Part shown: positions 23,931-34,111 of the stretch, piece after piece
Layout: each line of letters opens with the position of its first letter
Numbering within the stretch: the first letter of the stretch is position 1
NCBI GenBank assembly: GCA_033816765.1
Contig: CM066292.1
Coordinates: forward strand, 5,332,001-5,396,000
DNA length: 64,000 nucleotides
Reading direction: 5' to 3'
Source: Nothopassalora personata
Taxonomy: Eukaryota > Ascomycota > Dothideomycetes > Mycosphaerellales > Mycosphaerellaceae
The notes under the pieces: model-generated
Seen by the model: only the letters and a program-made list of their open reading frames with translations
Database searches by the model: none
Told to the model about the DNA's origin: nothing
Made by a program: the position numbers and the translations under genes

Positions 23931-24062
23931 ACTCGACTTCATACATACACACGACAGACTAGATTGGATCGGATTGAATTGCGTAATGGCGTTTGATGGA
24001 TATACCCCATGGCGATTGATTCACGCGTACGAGGGCGTACGGCGGTTTGAGAGGGGGGGTGG

Positions 24063-24227
24063 TGTCACGGTTTACCTTTGCACAGACGCACTTCGGTGTC
24101 ACGTGACCTCGCGCGGGCCCGATCTTATCACGCGCTTCTCGCGACTTCTTACTTCTCTTCTTCGTAGAACTTACTCGATACTAAGGCTAATACACGTTTG
24201 CGCCCTGTTGCTGTCTTGTCCGTGTCA
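24063..24227 (+). repeat. 3' LTR of the Gag-only element (165 bp)
   Basis: It is preceded by the polypurine tract at about 24050-24062 and followed by target copy GATGG. It appears identical to the 5' LTR. Confidence 0.95.
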
Positions 24228-24232
24228 GATGG

Positions 24233-24830
24233 GACTAGACGGCGTTAATGACTATGTTCCGACGTGGACTTAAAGACTCTATTAAGGACGAGTTAATAAG
24301 ACACGGGGGATAGATCACTAACCTCGAAGAGCTAATGAAGGCGTCGATTAATATCGATAACTAGCTCTAGGAACGACACTAGGAGAAGAAATACGACGCT
24401 AAAGTAGGAGGAATAGTAGGATACGCTCCGGATCGTAGACCCTTAGGAGGATACGTTACGAAGGGAGAATTCTTACGATAAAACTAGCCCTACTATAGAC
24501 TACAGCTAATGGAACTAGACGTTACCTAACGAGGACGGAGGATCGACAAGAGTAGGGGCTACGGAAAGCCCTTTAAAGGAAAAGGAAAACTTACATACTA
24601 TGCCTATAGTAAAGAAGGCTACATAGCGCGGGATTGCCGCGGTAAGAATATAGTACGCCGCGAGCAGTTTAATATAATGCAACTAAAGGTAGGCAAATCT
24701 AGGAGTAGTGTTAGACTCCGACAATTTAACTATACCTAGAGAGTGGAGGAGAAGGATAGTAACCGGGTTGCGATACCTCTCCTAGACCCCTTATAAGGAC
24801 GAGGAGGATACTATGTTTAACGACATACAC
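24233..24830 (+). pseudogene. Gypsy B gag remnant, 3' part with zinc knuckle
   Basis: This continues the gag interrupted at 21597. The knuckle region near 24595-24645 reads Y-Y-A-Y-S-K-E-G-Y-I-A-R-D-C, a CX2CX4HX4C motif with two Cys and the His changed to Tyr by RIP-type transitions. Confidence 0.75.
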
Positions 24831-24929
24831 TACTACCGAATAACTAACAATTAAAGACTATTAGATTGTTTAGCATAATAGCACGAGGAGTCAACCACGA
24901 AGTTAAGAAAGAATCTCGACACGGTCACG

Positions 24930-27900
24930 GAAGCCTTCATTAGCGATTCTATTACTAGGACTCGTGTTAAACCTACTACGACGCTAAGTTAGGCGTAGGG
25001 TACTAGCCACGACAACCGGTAGGAACCCTAGGAGCTTAATACGGACAAAATAAGCTCTAAGAAGTAGATATAGACGAATCTTACTTCGACAACGACAATA
25101 AAGAAAACTAGGATCTAGAATGGGACGGACGCTAGTCACTAGCACTAGAACAACAAACAAATGAACTAGATACTATCGAAGAAGATTACGTACGGGAGGA
25201 GTTAAGCGAGGACTCATCCGAAGAAGAAGAGAGCGACACCGACGACGAAAACGAAGTATACACCTTTACGGTAGATGCGCTAAAGAAACTCTACGAGTTA
25301 ATTATCTATCTCTAACAAAGGTACGAGGAATTCCTACTAAAGTTCTTAGGGAAACGATACCTAAACCCTAACAAATTCGATAAGACACTCGACATAATGA
25401 GGGGCATAGTATAGGGCTACCTAACTATAAACAATACTAAGAACTTAGCTAAAGCGGTTATCGAACGACCACCTATAGGAAGCCGAATAATGGGTACCGG
25501 GTACTAAACACTAGTAGGAACTTTCGTCTTAAACGAACTACGAACAGCAGTATAGCACGTACGGGCTCTCTACTTAGAAACGTAGAAGATCTAGGAACGC
25601 AATAGACTATAAGTATAGACATAGGGCAACGGGCTACAGGTTCTAGCCGAAGCCTCTAGGCACGAAGCACAGCGAACCACATACTACTCGGGAAAAGGAT
25701 TAGCTCCCTAGGAATAAGCGACCGGAGGGAGTTATACAATACTTAGGCTCACGCATCGACATTAAACACAGTTTTCTAGACATAAGCAATCGTTAACGGA
25801 CATAAGACTAGTGTTATAATCGACTTAGGAGTAGCGGGAAATTTTATCTCCGAGTCTTTTATAAGAAGAAACGGGTTAGCTACCCTAAAGAAGAAATAGG
25901 GTTACGAGTTAATCGCGGTAAACGGATTATCGTTACCTAGCGTAGAATGGGAGACGATACCATTGCTACTAGCTATCTAATAGCACTACGAGAATATTAC
26001 CTTAAATGTTACTAATATAGCCAGTTATAACATAGTATTAGGTATGCCTTAGTTAAGAAAGCACAATCCAGTAATCGACTAGAGAAGAGGAGTACTTACA
26101 TTTAGGGAATGCGATTGCGTTGTCGACATTCAGCCTACGCAGTAGTAGCGTTCACTAGTAGATAAGGCAAGGAAACAGCTAAACGAGATATAGCTTACGC
26201 CAAATAGAAGGATAGAAGAACCACCTTCGACCGGGACAGACACTAGCGTAGGGCCGCCGGGTTACGAAGTTACTAGAAGTAATAGAAGTAACGTACTATC
26301 GAAGAATACTAACATCTTAGAGTTAAGTATTCCTAAGGAGTATCGTAAGTGGTCGCGACTCTTTAAAGAGGAGAGAGGCAAAACCGCCTTACCTAAGCAC
26401 CGCCTATAGGATTATAAGATCAACATTTAGCTAGGGAAAGAGCCTCTATAGGGACCCCTATACTAAATGTCTAAGAAAGAGCTACAGACCCTACGAGAAT
26501 AGCTAAAGGAGAAGCTAGCTAAAGGATAGATAAGAAGATCCACCTTAAGTATAGGAACTCTATACATGTTCGTTCTAAAAGTAAACGGGAAGTTACGACT
26601 CGTACAAGACTATAGGAAGTTAAACGAGATTACGATTAAGAACCGATACCCGCTACCTAACATCGAAGAAGCATAAGACAGATTAACCGGATCGGACTAG
26701 TACACGAAGATTAACCTACGAGACGCCTTCTACGCTATACGGATAGTAGAAGGAGAAGAATGGAAAACCGCTTTTAGAACAAGATACGGACTCTACAAAT
26801 TCTTAGTTATGCTAATAGGATTAACCAACGCACCCGCATCCTGCTAGGACCTTGTTAACGAAACACTTAGAGACCTACTCGACGTATGCGTTATTGCCTA
26901 CATGGACGACATACTAGTCTATACGAAAGGATCCCTATAGAAGCACATAAGACAAGTCTAGGATGTCTTCGAACGACTTACGCAGTTAGGATTTAAGATA
27001 GCACCCGAGAAATGCGAATTCTATAAGAAAGAAGTTAAATTCCTAGGCTTCATTATTAGCACTATAGGGATAACGATCGACCCTGCGAAGACATAGTCAA
27101 TTAGAGAGTAGCTAGAACCGAAAACAGTTAAGGACGTACAATTATTCCTTAGACTAACGAACTATAACCGGAAATTCATTAAGGACTATTTAAAGACAGT
27201 AGCACTAATAACGATGCTTATAAGAAAGGACGTTACTTAGAAATAGGGAAAGGAACAGATTGAAGTATTTAAGAAACTTAAGGAACAATGCGCTTTAGCC
27301 CCTACGCTTCGACTATTCGATGGTAGCAAGGAAGTCTACATCGAGACCGATGCGTCTAATATAGCAATAGGCGCGTGTCTAACATAGACATACGATAGGA
27401 AAAGACACCTAGTAGCCTATTACTCCCGGAAAATGACCACAGCGGAACAGAACTACGACATCTATAATAAAGAGCTTCTAGCCATCGTTACTACTATGTA
27501 ACATTAGAGAGTATATGTCGAGGGCCTACCGAAGTTAACGATTCTTTCTAACTATAAGAATCTTACGTACTTCACGACAACGAAGGAACTTACCCGAAGG
27601 CAAGCCCGCTAGTCGGAGCTACTAGGACAATATAAGTTCGAAATTAAATATACTCTAGGACGAGAGAATAGCCGCGCCGACGCGCTAAGCCAAAGAAGCG
27701 ACTATATAGAAGGAAAAGAACTAGTGCAACATAAAGTACTAAAGACGAACCCCGACGGAAGCCTTAGTGCTAACATAAGAGAATTTAATAACATCGTACG
27801 GATATTAGGCGATAGGGACGAACAATTCCCTATATCGCAAGGAAAATACTAGGTACTAAAGGAACGAGAAGAAGAATGTATACGACAACATTACGACGGA

Positions 27901-29130
27901 CTAACTTATAGACACCCTAGAACTTCGAAAACAATGGACCTAATATAGCGCAGTTTGATATTCCTATAGATAAGACTTAAGGTGTTACGCTACGTTAAAC
28001 AATGCGTATACTACTAACGAAACAAGGCTACGAGACATGCAAAATACGGTTACCTACAGTTTAGGACACTACCGACAAGACCATAGGACGAAGTTACAAT
28101 AGACTTTATTACGAAACTCCTACCGTTAAGAGACTAAGTTACGAAACAACTATACGACATGATACTAGTTATAGTTAATAGACTTACGAAATACGCACAC
28201 TTCATTCCTACATTAGAGACATACAATGTAGAGCAGCTCGGATACCTCGTACTAGATAGACTTATCCAATACCACGGATTCCCCTAAGCGTTTATAACGG
28301 ACAGAGATAAGCTATTTACATCAAATTACTAGAAGACGCTTATAGGAACGATCGGAATTAAACATAAGCTATTAATAGTATATTATCCGGAGATAGACGG
28401 ACAAACCGAAAGGATGAATTAAACGCTAGAATAATACCTACGACACTACATCAATTATGCATAAGACAACTAGGTTTTATTACTGCTAATAGAGTAGATC
28501 GTACTAAACAACCACAAATCGGAGACAACTTTAACGACGCTATTCTATGCGAACTTTAGAAAAGATCCTAACCTATTTAGAACACCTAGATCTTACCCAT
28601 AAGCCGAAAGAGCAATCGTGACGACGGATACTCTTAAGGAAGTGCATAAAGAAACACGTAAGGCGATCGAAGATGCATAACAAAAACTGTCTTAATAACG
28701 GTAGGACACGAGAAAAATAGCACCTCTGCTAAAAGAGGGGGATAAGGTCTATCTCCTTACAAAAAACTTGAGAATAAGAAGACAGACTAAGAAACTAGAT
28801 TATGTTAAGGTCGGACCATTTTTAATCGACAAAGTCATAGGGCTAGTCAATTACCGCCTACGACTACTACCCGACGCTAAAATCCACCTAATCTTCCACA
28901 TCTCTAAGTTAGAACCCGCGGACGCTAAAACACCTTACTAAGAAAGCTTCTATTTTGAGCTAGAAGTAGAAAACGAATTTGAAGTCAAAAAGATCCTAGA
29001 CAAAAAAGGTTAGCGATACCTTGTTAAGTGGAAAGGATACGACAAATCGGAAAATACCTAGGAACTAGAAAAGAACCTACAAAACTGTTAACAAAGAATC
29101 CGAGAATACTATAAGGAGAATAAAGACTTA
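24930..29130 (+). pseudogene. Gypsy B pol remnant (protease, RT, RNase H, integrase, chromodomain)
   Basis: The RT active site reads Y-M-D-D-I-L-V-Y at 26899-26922. An RNase H region follows to about 27700. The integrase (about 27850-28650) shows the HHCC zinc region and the DD35E surroundings TIDFITKL, TDRDKLF and DGQTERMN. The C-terminal chromodomain (about 28965-29085) reads FEVKKILDKKG, RYLVKWKGYD and similar. The frame is continuous when TAG stops are read as converted codons. The chromodomain places it among chromoviruses, which target heterochromatin. Confidence 0.85.
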
Positions 29131-29149
29131 CAAGTCAACCCGCGGGGAG

Positions 29150-29692
29150 TAGTTCGGGCACCTCCTAGAACTCGTTACCGAGACCCTTAATAGCACCCTA
29201 TGTGCCTAGTGACAAGTTAAGGGCCAGATCCTTATAAGGGATATCCGAAGGAAGTAGAGAAGCCTCTTCTATCTCCTACTCCTCGATCTCCCTTTCCTCG
29301 ACGGAAATCGCCTCCTCGGTACGACGATTCACTAGATCCATCTACTAACGTAAGCGCTCCTCGCGCGCGCGAGCAATCTTTAGATTCTCGAGAGCCTTCT
29401 CGTAAACCCGCATCGCCTCCTCCTAAGCGGACCGAGACTCCTGGATTTTCTAACGGAGACGAGCCTTCTCCTCTACTAACCGCTTAAACTCCGACTAAGT
29501 TACCCTTACGTCGCACCTTTGGCCGCGACGAAGACACTCACTACACTTCCCGGAACGAATGTGCACTTTGCATACGCGACTATGCTTTTCACACGTTGAG
29601 CATTTCTTAACTATAACTTCTCCCGCGGATTCGACGAACTCGTAAAGACGGCGGCGACGGATAGTACTAGAAGGACGTTAGTAGATAGGCAT
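29150..29692 (-). pseudogene. Antisense Zn2Cys6-like / coiled-coil ORF of Gypsy B
   Basis: This minus-strand frame from ATG 29690-29692 lies between pol and the 3' LTR, opposite to gag-pol. Near residues 28-55 the protein reads KCSTCEKHSRVC then KCSECLRRGQRC: spacing C-X2-C-X6-C-X8-C-X2-C-X6-C, which matches the fungal Zn2Cys6 binuclear cluster. A heptad-rich Glu/Lys/Leu/Arg coiled coil follows (from SEFKRLVEEKARLR to ALENLKIARAREERL). A few TAG stops are present, so the copy is dead. The lower limit is approximate. A regulatory or nucleic-acid-binding role is inference only. Confidence 0.6.
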
Positions 29693-29784
29693 CGCAAAAA
29701 GAAAGAAGCCATACGCGAATATATAGAGGATGCCGTTCGTCATAAGTAAGCTTAAGGGACTAAGCTAGGCTAGAAGGGGGATGG

Positions 29785-30584
29785 TGTTACGGTTTAGTCT
29801 AAACAGCGGCCTGTTACGGTTCTGATCTGGGGCTGAAGGAAGCTAACCAATCAGACCTCCACAATTGGTAGGCGCTTCCGCCCGAGAAGTGCTCTCTCAC
29901 CCGCAGGAATAAAACCAAGGAACCGAGAGAGCAACTGAAGTGATCTCCTTGATCTCGTTGATCTCGGTGATCTCGAGAGAGCATGGAGAGCATGGAGAGC
30001 ACGGAGAGCAAACGCTCTATCTCCTTTGTATTTAGGAACGCTAGAAACCCTTATGGTTCTGATGCGTTCAACTCATGTTACTATCTCACTGATTGGAATA
30101 TAACTCTTATTCCTATCATTTATCTTCGCTCAGCTTGCTTCAGCCTCTCCAAAGAATAATACCGCCACGTGACTTGACTTATCTCTCTTTTGAGACTAGC
30201 CCTGGAACGAGACAATAACACAGCGGCCCCGACTAGACATACGTAACACTAACCACTTAGATACACGTAATACTAATCACCTAGACGCACGTGACACTAA
30301 TCACTCTACGAACTAATTAGTGTGATTAGTGTGCTTAGTAGGACTAATTAAGGTGATTATACTGAGCTATAGGCTCTACGCCGAGAATCTCTTTGTATTT
30401 AGGAACGCTAGAAACCCTTATAGTTCTAATACGTTCAACTTATGTTACTATCTCACTAATTGGAATATAACTCTTATTCCTATCATTTATCTTCGCTTAG
30501 CTTGCTTCAGCCTCTCTAAAGAATACCGCCACGTGACTTAACTTATCTCTCTTTTAAGACTAGCCCTAGAACGAGACAATAACA
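29785..30584 (+). repeat. 3' LTR of Gypsy B, split by a solo LTR
   Basis: It follows the purine tract GAAGGGGGATGG. Removing the nested LTR plus one duplication (417 bp) leaves exactly 383 bp, the length of the 5' LTR. Target GTACA follows at 30585-30589. Confidence 0.9.
29812..30220 (+). repeat. Solo LTR, un-RIPed (409 bp) with apparent 8-bp target duplication
   Basis: It starts TGTTACGGTTCTG and ends GACAATAACA. Flanks CAGCGGCC at 29804-29811 and 30221-30228 are an 8-bp duplication; the intact target is visible in the 5' LTR of Gypsy B. The 5' half carries four TGATCTC-type repeats (about 29940-29980) and then GAGAGCATG-type repeats to about 30010. The 3' half matches the Gypsy B LTR but keeps the un-mutated bases, so it represents an active relative of the RIPed family. 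Confidence 0.9.
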
Positions 30585-30589
30585 GTACA

Positions 30590-30852
30590 CGACTACACGA
30601 CTAGACGACCGGTCGTATAGATAGACGGACGCCTAATACCGGATAGTATACGAGTCTCCGTTATATTTAGGAACGCTAAGAACCCTTATAGTTTCGATAC
30701 GTTTAACTTATATTACTATCTCACTAATTGGAATACAACTCTTATTCCTATTATTCATCTTCGCTTAGCTTGCTTTAGCCTCTCTAAAGAATACCGCCAC
30801 GTGACTTGACTTATCTCTCTTTTAAGACTAGCCCTAGAACGAGATAATAACA
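30590..30852 (+). repeat. Central LTR of composite A, right part
   Basis: This continues the LTR cut at 20681 after the second GTACA. It ends GAGATAATAACA. Joined length is 431 bp, compared with 66 bp for the outer LTRs. Confidence 0.75.
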
Positions 30853-31545
30853 CTTTAAACGCTAGAACAATACCTACGACACTACATTAACTACGCGTAA
30901 GACAACTAGGTTTCATTACTGCCAATGGCGTAGATTACACTAAACAACCATAAATTAGAGACAACTTCAACGACACCATTTTATGCGAACTTTAGTAAAG
31001 ATCCTAACCTATTTAGAATACCTAGATCTTACCTACAAGCCGAAAGAGCAATCGTAACGACGGATACTCTTAAGGAAGCGCATAAAGAAACACGTAAGGC
31101 GATCGAAGATGCATAACAAAAATTGTCTCGACAACGGTAGGACACGAGAAAAATAGCACCTCTGCTAAAAGAGGGGGATAAGGTCTATCTCCTTACAAAA
31201 AACTTAAGAACAAGAAGATAGACCAAGAAACTAGACTACGTTAAGGTCGGACCATTTTTAATCGATAAAGTCGTAGGACTAGTTAACTATCGACTACGAC
31301 TACTACTAGACGCCAAAATCCACCTAGTCTTCCACATCTCTAAGCTAGAACTAGTAGACGCCGAAACACCTTGCTAGGAGAGCTTCCATTTCGAACCAGA
31401 AGTAGAAAACGAATTCGAAGTCGAAAAAATCCTAGATAAGAAAGGTTAGCGATACCTTATTAAATGGAAAGGATACGACGAATTAGAAAATACCTAGGAA
31501 CTAGAAAGAAAACTCGAGGACGAGTTTTAGTAGGAAGGGGGATAG
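30853..31545 (+). pseudogene. Internally deleted Gypsy fragment (integrase end and chromodomain)
   Basis: It begins with the usual internal start CTTTAAAC, then jumps at a TAAACGC microhomology straight into the integrase C-terminal part (compare 28427 in Gypsy B). It ends after a chromodomain (about 31420-31510) and the purine tract GGAAGGGGGATAG. The gag, protease, RT and antisense ORF are missing. RIP stops are present. Confidence 0.75.
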
Positions 31546-31611
31546 TGTTACGGTTCGGATAAAGGACGGTATAGGACGTAGCATAGAAGGAAGAATCAGA
31601 AGACAATAACA
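31546..31611 (+). repeat. Right 66-bp LTR of composite A
   Basis: It has the same internal deletion and length as the left copy at 13860-13925, with a few transitions. It is followed by TCGGA. Confidence 0.8.
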
Positions 31612-31616
31612 TCGGA

Positions 31617-32319
31617 CAGGCCTACATAGGGTAGTTAGTAGACATTACTAGTCTAAGTGCCTTAATAAGGGTCTTACGCTTAGAGATCCTACTAGATGTA
31701 GGTAGACCCTTTCTACTATTACTAGGAGGACGCTTGTTAGGATCTTAATCGTTACTAGAGCTAGATCCACTACTAAAGACATTACTAGTACTACTAAACT
31801 AGTTTATAGGAGTCCACTTAATAACATCTGCTATAATGCTACTTACAAGTTAGTAATATCCTTAAAACACTATTATATATATAGCATACCTTACTAAAAG
31901 CTTCTTAAAGAGCTTTAAGAATAGGTGTGTAGTAGTTGTTAGGGTGTATAAGTGTGTATAGTAGTCTAAAAAGGGGGGAAGAGAGGTGTAAAGTAGTATA
32001 AAGTAGAGAGAGTTGTTCGGTAAAGAACTAGCTTCTTTTATACGTACCTACGAGGTTTGTGCGTTGCTGCCTAGCTAGACCTTCTTAAGCCGAGAGAACC
32101 TTCTGTTTACTTCTAAAAGTAGAAAGATAAGGTCTAAGTATGTCTAAGAGTAGGTCTCTTATACATACAAATCTAAAAAGATTAGTGTCCTTAGTATGTG
32201 CTTACTTATAGCAGAAACCTAGTATCTAGAACTAGTGAAGGTATTTAAGACTAATATAGCAACATAGGTGATATTAAGTTAATTAGACTGTCTTTATAGT
32301 AGTTAGTCTAAAGGGGGAG
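31617..32319. other. RIP-type AT-rich tract, no gene seen
   Basis: Base composition is TA-rich with few CA/TG, so it is probably a retrotransposon remnant. It leads into the purine tract AAAGGGGGAG at 32309-32319. I could not assign a protein domain in any frame. Confidence 0.5.
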
Positions 32320-32495
32320 TGTTGTGAATCAGGTAACTAAGGGCTATATTAGTTAGGACTTAGCATACATATACTATATTACACTGTTTTCTGTAGCTAG
32401 ATAGTCTTACACTGTGTGGCAATTTATAAGGGTTACTGATCCACCCTATCGTTTCAATCTAGAAGCTTGTACTCGTCAAATACCTAAATACAACA
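32320..32495 (+). repeat. LTR of a second (Copia-type?) remnant, 176 bp
   Basis: It is bounded by TGTTGTGAATC and AAATACAACA (inverted TGTTGT/ACAACA ends) and preceded directly by the polypurine tract AAAGGGGGAG, the arrangement of a 3' LTR. The matching 5' LTR is not in the window. The Copia assignment rests only on the LTR form and is weak. Confidence 0.5.
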
Positions 32496-32645
32496 AGTAG
32501 TATGGGCGAACATAATCTCCTTCGAGACTAGTGCCGGCTATAGCCGCTCAACCTGCGGACAGCAAAATGGAAACTAAGATTTTTAGACACTCCGCACTTT
32601 AAACAACGACAATACGACAACAAACAACGTTTAGTATTGCGTCTT

Positions 32646-33994
32646 TTAACCTTCGTTATCTAAACACGCTTTTAGACGTCCGGGCATACTATCTACGCTA
32701 TTGTTTACTTGTTTATCCGTAATTTCCTCGAAACTCCGTATCGCCTCCGCCCGTACGTCCTCTCTCGTAAACCGCGCGTACTTTCGAAACTTATTCTTCG
32801 TTATACCCGCTATTGTTTCGACGACCGAGTATCACGTTACAAGTGGTTGGAAGTCATGAAATGGGCTCATAAAGGTGTTTCAAAAGCAGATAGTAGATTG
32901 CATGTATCTCAGCTAGAATTGAAAGGGGCTGCTTGTGAAAAGGCTGCAGGTGACTAATCAATGTCACCTGATTCTTGGCGGCTGCTGCCTCAGGTTTGAT
33001 TGGGCTGCAGCGCCGGTGCACGCTTGGATCGTGACACCGAGAAGTCCGGCGAAGTACGAGCGTTTATATAATACGGTATACCGTTTGCCTCTTTAAACGC
33101 CGTAGTCTTCGCCGAAGTATGCGAACTATCGACGTCCTCTTCGATAATAGATCCCGGACGCTCTTTAAGAAGCGGTAGAATAATCGGTTTAAGGAATTCT
33201 TCGATATATTGCTCGCTAGACATTTTACCGTTTATATTCCGCGGCGTATACTCGTAGTATCGGACGCCTAGATTATAGCCGGTTATAACGAAAGAATGTA
33301 CGTCCTTCGATTCTTCGTCGTTTCGCGGTATCGGGTCTCTTTTCGGGCCTTTCCTTCGTCCTTTTACGCCTTTCGCTCGCTTCGAAATACGGCGAATACA
33401 TTCTCGACGGTTACGAGTCCCTACGCGTCGAAAGATATAATGTCTATTCTCTTCGTAGCCTTGTCCGAAATGGAACTCGTCCGTAAAGAGTATATTTCGA
33501 TAGTCTTCTTTATTCGGGCGTTCGGCGAGTAGTTTTTTTGCGAAGGCTACTCGCGCTACGGCGTGTCCGTCGTCGAGTTCTTCCTCCGTACGCGCTATAT
33601 ATCGCCCTATATTCTCTTTCCGTAGCGCGCGTCTTATAGTCCTATCGTCGACGTCCGGGAGATTCGCTTCGTAGCGTAGAGAGCCGTAATCGAGGTCGTG
33701 TCCTTCGTACTCGTTCTTCTCGATAGCGTCGACGGCGTCGTCTATTTGTTCTTGTCCTAGACGTAATACGTCGTCGCCGCGGTAACCGCCGCGAGGCTCT
33801 TCGTTCGGCGCGAAAGTACGTCGTTCTTTCGAAGAAAGCGTCTTCGAAACTTGTCCTTTACGGGTACCGAATAGCTTTCCTACGGTTTCGAGTTTTTGCG
33901 GCTCGTTATATTTTCCCTCGGCGGCTAAAAAGTCGAGCATTTTCTTCGCGCCGCGGACTTCGCTCTTCGTAGGAGTATTCCAATGTTCGGGCAT
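32646..33994 (-). pseudogene. Tc1/mariner transposase disrupted by MITE insertion
   Basis: The start ATG at 33992-33994 gives MPEHWNTPTK. An N-terminal helix-turn-helix region is followed by the DDE domain: first Asp in LFTDEFHFG, second in IEEDVDSSHTSAKTT and third in the SPDFSV motif near 33045. The frame is open to that point, then enters the inserted sequence at 33035. The true C-terminus resumes beyond the insert from about 32823 (reading KYARFTREDVRAEAIRSFEE) to TAA at 32646-32648. One insertion alone seems to have killed it. The upstream frame to 34048 lacks an ATG, so the later start is chosen. Confidence 0.85.
32830..33035. mobile_element. MITE-like 206-bp insert in the transposase
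   Basis: It is flanked by ACCGAG at 32824-32829 and 33036-33041. The ends are imperfect inverted repeats (ATCACGTTACAAG versus GTCACGATCCAAG read from the right end). Base use is ordinary, with CA and TG frequent, unlike the transposon around it. It has no coding potential. The class is undecided; a 6-bp duplication is not diagnostic. Confidence 0.65.
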
Positions 33995-34111
33995 CGTTAC
34001 TAGTATTGTTATCTCGAAGAGGGAGTAAAACTTACGAGATTGCGACAAGGCTGCGGAGGGAGCGGGAGTGGGGGCTAGTTTCTATTTTGCTGTCCGTAGG
34101 TTGCCGCTATT

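Larger units (their letters stand above)
21598..24227 (+). mobile_element. Gag-only LTR retrotransposon, un-RIPed, TSD GATGG
   Basis: Two 165-bp LTRs (21598-21762 and 24063-24227) appear identical base for base. Perfect target duplications GATGG lie at 21593-21597 and 24228-24232. A purine tract GAGAGGGGGGG precedes the 3' LTR. The only coding region is one open Gag-like frame (21845-23512); no protease, RT, RNase H or integrase is present, so it must depend on enzymes from another element. Identical LTRs, an open frame and absence of RIP indicate a recent insertion. It resembles the TR-GAG class known from plants. Confidence 0.9.
20682..30584 (+). mobile_element. Gypsy B: complete Ty3/Gypsy chromovirus, TSD GTACA
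   Basis: The LTRs are 383 bp each (20682-21064; 29785-30584 after removing the nested solo LTR and its duplication), with target GTACA at 20677-20681 and 30585-30589. The internal order is gag, pol with chromodomain, then an antisense ORF. Two un-RIPed insertions sit in it: a Gag-only LTR element (21598-24227) and a solo LTR (29812-30220). Without them the element is about 6.85 kb. RIP is clear but lighter than in A at several codons. Confidence 0.9.
13860..31611 (+). mobile_element. Composite Ty3/Gypsy structure A (LTR-internal-LTR-internal-LTR)
   Basis: The outer ends are two short LTRs of equal length (66 bp; 13860-13925 and 31546-31611), flanked by TCAGA (13855-13859) and TCGGA (31612-31616), a target duplication with one transition. 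Inside are a nearly full internal region (13926-20513), a full-length LTR split by Gypsy B (20514-20681 plus 30590-30852), and a second internal region reduced to its 3' part (30853-31545). This tandem sharing of a central LTR points to recombination between related elements. RIP is heavy throughout. Confidence 0.75.
32541..34111 (-). mobile_element. Tc1/mariner DNA transposon, interrupted by a MITE
   Basis: The inverted ends are about 35 bp. The left end contains AACCTGCGGACAGCAAAAT; the reverse complement of the right end contains AACCTACGGACAGCAAAAT. Both are bounded by TA, the Tc1/mariner target. Between them lies a transposase gene on the minus strand, broken by a 206-bp insertion (32830-33035). 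The element is CG-rich and poor in CA but not full of stops, so RIP has been mild or absent. Confidence 0.85.

Noticed and set aside
23372..23952. Three long overlapping minus-strand open frames (155-186 codons) behind the Gag ORF
   Set aside because: They arise from the tandem 185-bp repeat, which shows the same residues in each frame; no ATG context or domain supports them.
30329..30541. 70-codon plus-strand frame in the Gypsy B 3' LTR
   Set aside because: It lies wholly within LTR sequence whose other copies do not keep the frame.
32709..32957. 82-codon plus-strand frame left of the mariner transposase
   Set aside because: It spans the C-terminal part of the transposase in antisense and the MITE, so it is a junction artefact.
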